From NCBI GenBank assembly GCA_022570975.1, contig JACZYS010000073.1, positions 1 to 7,648 on the forward strand: DNA of 7,648 bases, written 5' to 3'. Positions 1 through 6,660 of this stretch are shown one piece after another (positions within the stretch are counted from its first letter, which is position 1; every line of letters starts with the position of its first letter). Under the pieces are notes generated by a model. It was given only the letters and a program-made list of their open reading frames with translations, did no database searches and had not been told where the DNA came from. The stretch comes from Candidatus Zixiibacteriota bacterium (GTDB lineage: Bacteria; Zixibacteria; MSB-5A5; GN15; FEB-12). Made by a program: the position numbers and the translations under genes.

Positions 1-1517
1 AGTCTCATTACCGGCTTCTGATTTACAAAGAAAATTTTATTCCCGGCCATTTTTACGGTTTCATGAACAGAAGATAATGGCAGGACAAAGACTTCGTCTT
101 TGACTTCTACCAGAATTCCCTGAATAATTGCCAGAGTAAGCGGCAGCTTAATTATTAAAGTTGTGCCGACATCTATTTCTGAATCAAGTTCAATTATTCC
201 ATTAAGTTTTTCAATATTTGTACGAACAACGTCCATACCGACGCCTCTACCGGATACATTTGTTACTTTTTTTGCTGTAGAAAAACCTGCTCCAAATACG
301 AAGTTGAAAATCTCTTTCCGAGACATACTTTCCAGGTCACTCTGACTTACTAATTTATTCTCGAGGGCCTTTGCCTTTATGGCATCAAGATTCAGACCTC
401 TACCATCATCAATAATCTTTAAGACAATATTTGAGCCTTCCTGAGAGGCTTTTAACTGAATGGTTCCTTCTGCCGGTTTTCCTTTTTGGATTCTTTCTTC
501 CGGAGATTCAATTCCGTGGTCACAGGAATTTCTAATGATATGAACCAGCGGGTCGCCAATTTCTTCGATTACGGATTTGTCCAATTCCGTAGATTCACCT
601 GAGATTTCCAGTTTGATCTGTTTTTTGCTTTCACGGGACAAATCCCTGACCAGCCTTGGATATCTGTTGAAAACCTTGCCAATTGGCAGCATTCTCATTT
701 TCATGACGGCCATCTGAAGCTCGGTAGTTATGAAACTAATGGAATTTGAAGCATTGATGACATGCTCAAGATGGTGTTCACCTTCCTGCTCGGAATTTAA
801 AGTATTGAGAGATTGGGCCAAAGAATTTCTACCCAATACAAGTTCACCCATCATATTCATCAAGCTGTCCAGACGTTCAACATCAACTCTAATTGTTTGG
901 TCAGCGACGCTTTTCTTTGGAGGTGCTGTTGGACTTGCCGTGTCTACTTTTTCCAATGTTGATTTGGAATCTGTATTTGCAGGAGAGACCGGGACATTTC
1001 TTTCGGCAAGAAGTCTTTCAAGTTCTTTATCTAATTCTTCTTCACTTTTTTTTTCTTTTGGTGGAGATTCTGTTTTTGATTTTGAATCAGATGATGAAGA
1101 GACTCCATCATTTTCAAAAGCGGCAATCAGTCTTTCTAAAATGTCGTCAAGATTCAATTCTTCAGTATTGCCATCTCTCACATTTTCCAAGAGAATTTTA
1201 AGCAAGTCCAGCCCTTCCAAAAGGAGGTCCATAATCTCCGCAGTTACAGCCATTTCTGCTTTACGGAGCTTATTTAAGATATCCTCCATCTTATGTGAAA
1301 GAGTTGTAACCTGGTCAAACCCAAGGAAACTTGACGTTCCTTTGATTGTATGGGCGGCGCGGAAGATTTCGTTGAGGAGATCCGGGTCATCCGGTGATGA
1401 TTCCAGTTTCACAAAATTACTGTCAAGTGATATTATCAGCTCATCAGCTTCTACTAGGAAATCATCAATGATTTCCTTCATCTCATCTTGTTCAAAATCA
1501 ATTTCTGAAGACATCAT
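1..1517 (-). CDS. cheA: Chemotaxis histidine kinase CheA (3' end beyond window)
   Basis: CheA is the cytoplasmic kinase of the receptor-CheW-CheA array; it autophosphorylates on a His and passes the phosphate to CheY. My reverse-strand translation gives 505 open codons. An Hpt (P1) domain spans about 5-110, with phospho-His 56 in RAAHTIKG. A charged Ser/Pro/Lys linker (about 136-205) contains one helix-like stretch, EEELDKELERLLAERN. The P3 dimerisation helices follow from about 206 (DQTIRVDVERLDSLMNMMGE). The HATPase (P4) covers about 275-460, with N box HIIRNSCDHGIE (326-337), G1 DDGRG (370-374) and G2 GRGVGMDVV (423-431). The CheW-like P5 begins near 464 and is cut by the window edge. There is no room for a usual P2 CheY-binding domain. 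Two adjacent ATG codons (1517 and 1514) could start it; the upstream Shine-Dalgarno is weak, and the start lies 3 bases after the cheZ stop, suggesting translational coupling. Confidence 0.97.
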   Translation of the reverse strand, partial: MMSSEIDFEQDEMKEIIDDFLVEADELIISLDSNFVKLESSPDDPDLLNEIFRAAHTIKGTSSFLGFDQVTTLSHKMEDILNKLRKAEMAVTAEIMDLLLEGLDLLKILLENVRDGNTEELNLDDILERLIAAFENDGVSSSSDSKSKTESPPKEKKSEEELDKELERLLAERNVPVSPANTDSKSTLEKVDTASPTAPPKKSVADQTIRVDVERLDSLMNMMGELVLGRNSLAQSLNTLNSEQEGEHHLEHVINASNSISFITTELQMAVMKMRMLPIGKVFNRYPRLVRDLSRESKKQIKLEISGESTELDKSVIEEIGDPLVHIIRNSCDHGIESPEERIQKGKPAEGTIQLKASQEGSNIVLKIIDDGRGLNLDAIKAKALENKLVSQSDLESMSRKEIFNFVFGAGFSTAKKVTNVSGRGVGMDVVRTNIEKLNGIIELDSEIDVGTTLIIKLPLTLAIIQGILVEVKDEVFVLPLSSVHETVKMAGNKIFFVNQKPVMR

Positions 1518-1520
1518 TAA

Positions 1521-2129
1521 TTACTCAATTTTTTGCTTTGTCACTTTGTCAAACATGGTGTCAATTTCACGCTGCTCGGTCTTCTTTTCAAAAAGATCAG
1601 CGTGAGGATCGAAGATCCTTATTTTTTTCTCATAGGCTCCTCCTTTTTCAGGGAAGGCTGAAGATGCGTTGAGAGCTTCTACAATATCATTCAGCTTACT
1701 TTCGATATCTTCCAGCATTGATGCTGCATGGTCCATCTGCTGAGCAGTAATATCCTGAAATTGAAGCGCATCCATAATAATGTACGCATCGGCTACGTTT
1801 ATCTCTGATTTGCTTTTCAGTTTTACGACCAGTTCGCAGATTTCGTCATCCTTGCCCTCTTTAGCCAGTTTTTCAATTTCGCCAAGACCACCAGAGATAT
1901 CCTGCTCTCTTTCCGTAATAGCTTCAACTTTATCAAGCATCTGGTTGGTGGCTACTTCGGTCTGCTCATTAATTTTGTCAAGCTGTTTGGTTGCCTTAGG
2001 GACTTTGTTATAGGACTCAGTTATAGAACTGTGCAAGCTTTTGAACTTCTTTACAATCTCATTAAAAGTTTCTGTTAAACTAACAATCTCCAACTGAAAC
2101 TTATCTTTTATATTATTACTAGTTGTCAT
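1521..2129 (-). CDS. cheZ: CheZ-like CheY-P phosphatase
   Basis: This 202-residue protein is close in length to E. coli CheZ (214) and almost entirely predicted helix. It should form the long dimeric helical hairpin that dephosphorylates CheY-P. The catalytic signature is visible as ALQFQDITAQQMDH; D126 and Q130 align with E. coli D143 and Q147 of QDLTGQ, the Gln being the residue inserted into the CheY active site. Near the C terminus, EQREIDTMFDKV (185-196) resembles the C-terminal CheY-docking helix of E. coli CheZ (VDDLLDSLGF) and follows a flexible stretch at about 155-184. A further 6 residues follow, so the docking motif is not quite terminal. A good Shine-Dalgarno (GGAGA, 2140-2136) precedes the ATG. 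It sits between a cheY and cheA, the context expected for this role. Recognition is from motifs rather than overall identity. Confidence 0.88.
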   Translation of the reverse strand: MTTSNNIKDKFQLEIVSLTETFNEIVKKFKSLHSSITESYNKVPKATKQLDKINEQTEVATNQMLDKVEAITEREQDISGGLGEIEKLAKEGKDDEICELVVKLKSKSEINVADAYIIMDALQFQDITAQQMDHAASMLEDIESKLNDIVEALNASSAFPEKGGAYEKKIRIFDPHADLFEKKTEQREIDTMFDKVTKQKIE

Positions 2130-2146
2130 TGTGTTTCTCCAAGGTT

Positions 2147-2530
2147 CTATTTGCTTTGACCGCTTAATACCTGATCAATCTTTTCTTTGAGAGTATCAGG
2201 AGTAAATGGCTTAACGATATAATTGTTTACACCAGCTTTGAGAGCTTCTACTATGTCCTCTTTTACTGATCTTGTAGTTACCATCAAAATTGGAAGAGAC
2301 TTGAACTTGGCATCTTCTCTTAAGTTAGTAACTAAAGTCAATCCATCCATTTCAGGCATGTTCCAATCTGTAATCAAGAAATCAATCGCTTCTGATTTTA
2401 GTTTTTCCATTGCCTCTTTACCATCGTTTGCCTCTATTACGTCATCAAATCCAGCCCTTTTGAGAGTATTCACAATGATTCTTCTCATTGTAGGGCTGTC
2501 ATCGACAGCGAGAATTTTCATGTTGGCCAT
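2147..2530 (-). CDS. cheY: Chemotaxis response regulator CheY (motor-type signature)
   Basis: Single receiver domain of 127 residues with no output domain, the size of E. coli CheY. Visible residues are the acidic pair D10/D11, phosphoacceptor D55 in TDWNMPEMDG, T85 in the MVTT segment, Y104 and K107 in NNYIVKPFT. These match E. coli D12/D13, D57, T87, Y106 and K109. The Trp after the phosphoacceptor equals W58 of E. coli CheY, so this copy looks like the classical diffusible regulator that accepts phosphate from CheA, binds the flagellar switch and is cleared by the CheZ encoded immediately downstream. The start at 2530 follows a strong GGAGGAG (2539-2533), though spacing is short. A second ATG at 2521 would give the more typical N terminus MKILAVDDS and cannot be excluded. 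Phosphorylation by this CheA is inferred from context. Confidence 0.95.
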   Translation of the reverse strand: MANMKILAVDDSPTMRRIIVNTLKRAGFDDVIEANDGKEAMEKLKSEAIDFLITDWNMPEMDGLTLVTNLREDAKFKSLPILMVTTRSVKEDIVEALKAGVNNYIVKPFTPDTLKEKIDQVLSGQSK

Positions 2531-2532
2531 AA

Positions 2533-2539
2533 CTCCTCC
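2533..2539 (-). promoter_or_regulatory. Shine-Dalgarno of cheY
   Basis: GGAGGAG on the minus strand is the strongest ribosome-binding site in the window. It sits only 2-5 bases before the ATG at 2530 and 11-14 before the ATG at 2521, so it does not cleanly decide between the two starts. It may mark cheY as the most highly translated gene here, consistent with CheY being abundant in known systems. Confidence 0.7.
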
Positions 2540-2554
2540 AAAAATGTATTAAAT

Positions 2555-2941
2555 CTAACTGTTTACGCGTATATCCAAATACTTAGATACTTCGCCAAGA
2601 AGTACTTCTGCATTAAAGGGTTTTACCAAGTATGAACTTGCCCCAACTTCAAGCCCTCTTTCTTTATCTTTATCGGCACCTTCAGAAGAAAGTATAATCA
2701 CGGGGATATCTTTATATTGCTCATTTTCTCTAAGAGTTGAAATGAACATATAGCCATCCATATTGGGCATATTTAAATCCGTAATTATCAGGTCAACAGA
2801 TTCTTCCAGGTTTGATATTTTCTCAATGGCATCCATTCCATCGCAGGCGCTTACTACCGTAAAGCCGCTTTTCTTAAGTGAAAAAGCGACAAACTTGAGC
2901 ACTGTCGGCGAATCATCAACTATCATTATTTTTTCTGACAT
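2555..2941 (-). CDS. Second CheY-like single-domain response regulator
   Basis: Receiver-only protein of 128 residues. Key residues are D9/D10 (IMIVDDSPT), phosphoacceptor D55 in TDLNMPNMDG, S85/S86 (IILSSEG) in the switch Thr position, Y104 and K107 (SSYLVKPFN). It is complete and should be phosphorylatable. Compared with the cheY just downstream it has Leu rather than Trp after the phosphoacceptor and Ser-Ser rather than Thr-Thr in the switch segment, so the two copies are clearly diverged rather than a recent duplication. In multi-CheY systems the second copy can act as a phosphate sink, an adaptation regulator or a regulator of another target; nothing here decides between these. The start is supported by AAGGG (2955-2951), 9 bases before the ATG. 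It lies 27 bases after cheR and 24 before the next cheY. Confidence 0.93.
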   Translation of the reverse strand: MSEKIMIVDDSPTVLKFVAFSLKKSGFTVVSACDGMDAIEKISNLEESVDLIITDLNMPNMDGYMFISTLRENEQYKDIPVIILSSEGADKDKERGLEVGASSYLVKPFNAEVLLGEVSKYLDIRVNS

Positions 2942-2968
2942 ATCTTATATCCCTTTTTGAGATCTATC

Positions 2969-3940
2969 TTAATTCTTAACCGTCATCGGTTTTATTTTGC
3001 TCAAAAGAGCCATTGCTCTTTTGGCTCCGTCCTTATTACTATTTGTAATCGCCGAAGGTGTGTGCTCGTGCAGTTCTTTTGTAGAAGTTGTTTCAACTTT
3101 TGCGGTTGCTGAAATGGGTTCTTTGTAATAAACGAGGGCGTTCTTGAAATATACCAATTTGAATGCTTTTGATACACCATGCATAGTTTCTGAATGGCCG
3201 ATATAAAAATATCCACCCGGGTTTAAGGCATTGAAGAAACCTCTAACAATCTGTTTTTTGACCTCTGATGAAAAATAAATCATCACATTTCTACAGAAAA
3301 CGACATCAAACTTGCCATTCATTGCTAATCTTCTTGGCTCATTTAAATTCATCAGCGAAAATTTGATTAATGATTTCAATTCCGGTTTTACTTTCCAGAA
3401 TTCACCTTTCTCAACAAAATATTTCTTGAGAATCTCCGGTTTCATGTTTCGTAAAGTGTTTCCTTTATATTCCCCTGCCCGAGCTGTGTGGAGAACCTGT
3501 TCTGAGATGTCATTGGCAATTATCTCTATTGTCCAATCTGGTCTTCCTGCTAACGCTTCCAAAAGGAGTATGCCCAAAGTATATGGTTCTTCACCGGTTG
3601 AACAACCCGCCGACCATATTCTAAAATTCTTGGGCTCATTGTTCTTTTCTTTTTTATTTACCAATTTTGGAATCAACTCTTCGGAGAACGACAAAAGTTG
3701 AGGTTCGTTTCTGTAGAAACTGGTTTCATTAGTGGTAATTTGAACCATGAGCTTGTTGAATTCTTTCATGGACTTATCATATTTTACATAAAAGAAATAA
3801 TCTTTGTAGTCTGAAATTTGCAGCTCTTCCATTCTTTTGTGGAGGCGATTTTTTAACAGATAAACCTTGTTGTCTGCAAAAAGTATTCCGCATTTCTCAT
3901 GAATATAATCTCTAAACATTTCAAATTCATTTGTGGTCAT
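2969..3940 (-). CDS. cheR: Chemotaxis receptor methyltransferase CheR
   Basis: SAM-dependent methyltransferase that methylates glutamates on chemoreceptors and opposes CheB in adaptation. It has 323 residues against 286 in E. coli. The helical N-terminal CheR_N region covers about 1-60. The catalytic domain shows TTNETSFYR (69-77), the SAM-binding loop WSAGCSTGEEPYT (109-121), ANDIS (142-146), the strand-helix FCRNVMIYF (215-223) and YIGHSE (246-251), all standard family motifs. The methylase fold ends near 272. The remaining 50 residues are Thr/Ser/Lys-rich with a short helix-like end (KRAMALLSKI) and no domain I recognise; there is no TPR module. The start at 3940 has only a weak AGGG upstream, and the preceding 48-base gap holds a 16-codon reading frame whose TGA overlaps this ATG. 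CheB is not visible in the window. Confidence 0.96.
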   Translation of the reverse strand: MTTNEFEMFRDYIHEKCGILFADNKVYLLKNRLHKRMEELQISDYKDYFFYVKYDKSMKEFNKLMVQITTNETSFYRNEPQLLSFSEELIPKLVNKKEKNNEPKNFRIWSAGCSTGEEPYTLGILLLEALAGRPDWTIEIIANDISEQVLHTARAGEYKGNTLRNMKPEILKKYFVEKGEFWKVKPELKSLIKFSLMNLNEPRRLAMNGKFDVVFCRNVMIYFSSEVKKQIVRGFFNALNPGGYFYIGHSETMHGVSKAFKLVYFKNALVYYKEPISATAKVETTSTKELHEHTPSAITNSNKDGAKRAMALLSKIKPMTVKN

Positions 3941-3988
3941 ATTTTAGAGCCCTGAAGATTCTTTTCGAAGTTTGAGATTGATTTCATA

Positions 3989-4369
3989 TTACATAGCACC
4001 TTTTTCGCCAATCTGAGATTGTACTGATTTGTATAATTTATTGATGTTGAACGGCTTGATTATATAATCTGCCACCTTGCATCTGATTGCATCAATTGCA
4101 GTTTCAAGCGAAGGGTAACCGGTCATGATCACTACCGGCATATCCGGATGATTTTCTCTTAACTGGTTTGTCAATTCAATCCCACCCATTTCAGGCATTT
4201 TTAAGTCTGTTAGGACAAGATCAAAATGTTTTTCGCTTAAAAGTTTCAACGCTTTAACTCCACTTTCGGCTACAGTAATATTCCAACCCTGCCCCTGGAA
4301 GAAATCATACAACAGATCTCTTATGAGCAGCTCATCATCAACGACCAGAATAGAAGGATTTGTCATCAT
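3989..4369 (-). CDS. Stand-alone NtrC/AtoC-type receiver protein
   Basis: Receiver-only response regulator of 126 residues. Visible are D11/D12 (ILVVDDELLIRD), phosphoacceptor D55 in LTDLKMPEMGGIEL, T83 in VVIMTGYPSLETAI and K105 in DYIIKPFN. The DLKMP.MGG and MTGYPS patterns are those of receivers normally attached to AAA+ sigma54 activators (NtrC/AtoC) or hybrid kinases, rather than CheY. No output domain follows: the TAA comes right after QSQIGEKGAM. It starts one base after the HEAT-protein stop (TAA-T-ATG), so translation of the two is very likely coupled, pointing to a shared role. The receiver might bind the HEAT scaffold or relay to the partner switch, but this is inference. Two consecutive ATG codons (4369, 4366) are possible starts; the ribosome-binding site would lie inside the preceding gene and is weak. 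Confidence 0.92.
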   Translation of the reverse strand: MMTNPSILVVDDELLIRDLLYDFFQGQGWNITVAESGVKALKLLSEKHFDLVLTDLKMPEMGGIELTNQLRENHPDMPVVIMTGYPSLETAIDAIRCKVADYIIKPFNINKLYKSVQSQIGEKGAM

Positions 4370-4370
4370 A

Positions 4371-6272
4371 TTATTCTTTCAATTTCTTAAAAGATTCGTT
4401 TGCGATTTCTGAAATATCATTATTGTTACTTAAGAGAAACTTTTCAATTTGAGGTAATGCTCGTTTGCAGTTCATTGCAGTAAGAGCTTTGATTGCCGCA
4501 ATTTTTACTATATCCTGTTCATGATTTAAAAATGGCAAAATCAAATCAGCATGGTCTTCATTCTTGAAGTCACCAATTGCTGAAACGGTGTGATAGACTA
4601 CCCACATATCCGGGTCATCAAGCATATATTTGATATCTTCAACAGCATCTTCACGGCGAAGACATACTAAAGCTGTGACCACTGCTTTTCTTACGGCGCT
4701 GTCTTCGTCATTTAATACACCTTTGAGTGAGCTGACAATCGATTCATCGCCGATTCTTGCGATAGAGACAACCGATGATTTTCTAATCTCCGGGTCGGGA
4801 TTATTTAATCCCAATTTAAGCGGTTCAATGGCTGAATTGTCACCAACAAATGCCAGCGCCTGTATAGCAAGTTTTTGACGAATTTCGTCCCCTTCAAAAA
4901 GGATTTTGTAGAATTCCTTGGAGATTTTTTCGCCGCCGACTACTACCATTGCTCCAACAGCCGCCGAGCGGACATCCACATAGGGATCATATAAACCGGG
5001 TAAGAGGATATCAATATCATCTTCGCTGCAGAGCCATCCTATTGCCGCAAATGCTGCCGCACGGACATGACCGTTTTCATCTTTCGCTAATTCTTTTAAA
5101 GTATTGATGCCATCAGTGTATCCGGAATTTCCGAGGAGATGAGCGATTTTTGTTCTAATTCTTTCATCCGTATCATTCGCCAATGGGACCAGTTTCTTTG
5201 CCAGCTCTTGGTCAATATATTGACGAAAAATTTCCATTGTAAGGAGTTTTGTCTCTGTTGTCAGAGAATCAAAATTGCCAAGGATGTAATTACAAACCGA
5301 CGGACCCACCTGACTTAAAGAATCAATTATCTGATTTCTAAAGCTTTCATCTGCTGAATCAATGACATCCAGCAAGCCCATTATGACATCAGAGCCATAC
5401 CAGTTTTTGAGTCTGACCAATGTAAACTCTGTTATTTTCTTATCTTTATTCTTGATTCCATCAAAGAGAAAAGGAGCAAAAGTATCCATGGGGATATCAA
5501 AATCAATTTTCCCTTCGGTGGTCAGATAAATCTCCACCACCGCTTTGAAAGCGGCCCCTGCAAAAGCTTTGTCTTTGCTATTCATAATTGGAACGAGTTT
5601 TTTAATAGCCTCAGCATCACCTATTGTTCCGAGTGCTTCAATAGCTGCATACTGAACCATGGGGTCATCTGATGAGATATAATTATATAGATGCTCCAGT
5701 GCCGAGCTGTCACCAATTTTGCCGAGTGCTTCTATTGCAGGGAGACGTGATTCTTCAATCTTATCATAAACGGCAACTAATGCAGGGATGGCCTTTTTGT
5801 TACCAATTTCTCCCAAAGCTTCGGCAGCACTGCAAACAACGTTAATATTTTCGTCCCACAATTTTTGACAGAGCGCATCAACAGCCTGCTTATCTTTTAT
5901 CAATCCCAGGACATCGACCACAAATTTTCTGACATCACTATCTTCGTCATCAATTTCAGAAATCAGGTATGGAACTGTTTCCGGTCCAATTTTCACCAGA
6001 ATCTCTGCAGCCAAGTTGCGAGTAGCGATATCTTCATTTCCCATAAAATTGATTAGCAGCTGGGCGGCAGTACTTCCATGTGATTTGGCAAGTAAATCAG
6101 CAGCTATCTCTCTAATTCCCGGGTCCGGATCTTCAATCGACATCACCAAACCGGCTATAGCCTCATCAGTTTGATAATTCCCCAATTCTTTGACAGCACT
6201 TTCCCTGTCAATATATTCTTCCGATTGAAGAAGTAGCAGCTGTTCATTAATATGGTCAATGGCCGAACTCAT
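4371..6272 (-). CDS. Large HEAT-repeat (PBS-lyase-type) protein
   Basis: A 633-residue protein made almost wholly of HEAT-like repeats of about 31 residues. I count about 20 units, with the hallmark second-helix start (often VR/IR followed by Ala-rich helix) near residues 21, 51, 82, 112, 143, 173, 204, 235, 278, 309, 338, 370, 401, 432, 461, 495, 526, 556, 587 and 619. Typical pieces are AAEALGEIGNKKAIPAL and SDVRKFVVDVLG. Regularity breaks once, at about 247-275, where a longer loop (TTEGKIDFDIPMDTF) intervenes. There is no signal peptide, membrane segment or catalytic motif, so a cytoplasmic superhelical scaffold for protein binding is the best reading. Although such repeats are named after phycobilisome lyases, nothing else here suggests pigment biochemistry. 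AAAGGA (6282-6277) precedes the ATG. Its place between a STAS protein and a receiver, within a chemotaxis cluster, suggests a signalling adaptor; its partner is unknown. Confidence 0.92.
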   Translation of the reverse strand: MSSAIDHINEQLLLLQSEEYIDRESAVKELGNYQTDEAIAGLVMSIEDPDPGIREIAADLLAKSHGSTAAQLLINFMGNEDIATRNLAAEILVKIGPETVPYLISEIDDEDSDVRKFVVDVLGLIKDKQAVDALCQKLWDENINVVCSAAEALGEIGNKKAIPALVAVYDKIEESRLPAIEALGKIGDSSALEHLYNYISSDDPMVQYAAIEALGTIGDAEAIKKLVPIMNSKDKAFAGAAFKAVVEIYLTTEGKIDFDIPMDTFAPFLFDGIKNKDKKITEFTLVRLKNWYGSDVIMGLLDVIDSADESFRNQIIDSLSQVGPSVCNYILGNFDSLTTETKLLTMEIFRQYIDQELAKKLVPLANDTDERIRTKIAHLLGNSGYTDGINTLKELAKDENGHVRAAAFAAIGWLCSEDDIDILLPGLYDPYVDVRSAAVGAMVVVGGEKISKEFYKILFEGDEIRQKLAIQALAFVGDNSAIEPLKLGLNNPDPEIRKSSVVSIARIGDESIVSSLKGVLNDEDSAVRKAVVTALVCLRREDAVEDIKYMLDDPDMWVVYHTVSAIGDFKNEDHADLILPFLNHEQDIVKIAAIKALTAMNCKRALPQIEKFLLSNNNDISEIANESFKKLKE

Positions 6273-6288
6273 ATGGTCCTTTCAATAT

Positions 6289-6642
6289 TCAGACTTTTGA
6301 GGATTCCGTTTGAAATGATTCTATGGCTTCTTTTTCTGAATCATAAATTTCAAAGATGTGAGAAAGCTGTGTAATTTCAAAAATCTCTTTTACATAACTT
6401 TCCATATCAGAAAGCGTTAATCTGCCTTTGTTCAACCTGATTTCTTTCATGACAGAAACCAAAGAACCAAGTCCGCTGCTGTTGATGAATTCAACTTTTT
6501 CTAAGTTGATGTGAACCGAGCTCTTATTGTTGGCGAAAATATTCTTTACTGCTTCTTTCAAGGCTCCGCCACTTGCCAGATCCAATCTTCCTTTTAATTC
6601 AAGGATACTGACATTTCCTTCTTCTCTTTTTAAAATCTCCAT
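6289..6642 (-). CDS. STAS-domain anti-anti-sigma-factor-type protein
   Basis: Single STAS domain of 117 residues, the usual size of SpoIIAA/RsbV proteins. The fold reads in order: strand VSILELKGRLDL (11-22), then a helix, strand VHINLEKVEFINSSGLGSLV (43-62) with the phosphorylation loop, and a C-terminal half ending in LSHIFEIYDSEKEAIESF. In RsbV/SpoIIAA the loop is D-S-[ST]-G; here it is N54-S55-S56-G57, so the serine used by the partner kinase (S55 by alignment) is kept but the Asp before it is Asn. In partner switching the unphosphorylated form captures the RsbW-type kinase and frees its client, and a PP2C phosphatase resets it. Both partners are the next genes upstream. AGGAG (6653-6649) gives a strong start. 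The client could be a sigma factor or another protein; none is encoded in the window. Confidence 0.93.
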   Translation of the reverse strand: MEILKREEGNVSILELKGRLDLASGGALKEAVKNIFANNKSSVHINLEKVEFINSSGLGSLVSVMKEIRLNKGRLTLSDMESYVKEIFEITQLSHIFEIYDSEKEAIESFQTESSKV

Positions 6643-6648
6643 ATCTAA

Positions 6649-6653
6649 CTCCT
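6649..6653 (-). promoter_or_regulatory. Shine-Dalgarno of the STAS gene
   Basis: AGGAG on the minus strand lies 6 bases before the ATG at 6642 and fixes that start. The upstream kinase gene, by contrast, has only a weak GAGTGAG inside the preceding gene. This could make the STAS protein more abundant than its kinase, as partner-switch systems often need; that last point is inference. Confidence 0.65.
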
Positions 6654-6660
6654 AAATGGT

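Noticed and set aside
893..1201. A 102-residue hydrophobic plus-strand frame that could suggest a small membrane protein
   Set aside because: It lies opposite the charged CheA linker; hydrophobic Leu/Phe runs are what antisense of Lys/Glu-rich coding gives. No ribosome-binding site was seen.
730..1605. A 291-residue plus-strand reading frame opposite cheA
   Set aside because: It is antisense to a CheA whose Hpt, linker and P3 regions are clear. Its product is extremely Ser-rich with no domain, a typical shadow of AAA/GAA/TCT-rich codons on the other strand.
3312..3701. Plus-strand frame opposite cheR (and a 71-residue minus-strand frame at 3001-3216)
   Set aside because: Both lie wholly inside the well-supported cheR in other frames and show no family motif.
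3941..3988. Possible terminator or separate promoter between the receiver and cheR genes
   Set aside because: No GC-rich hairpin with a T run and no convincing -35/-10 pair is visible in this short gap.
4371..6272. Repeats as possible recombination hot spot or CRISPR-like array
   Set aside because: The 93-base periodicity is only at protein level (HEAT units); the DNA units are diverged, with no identical direct repeats or spacers visible.
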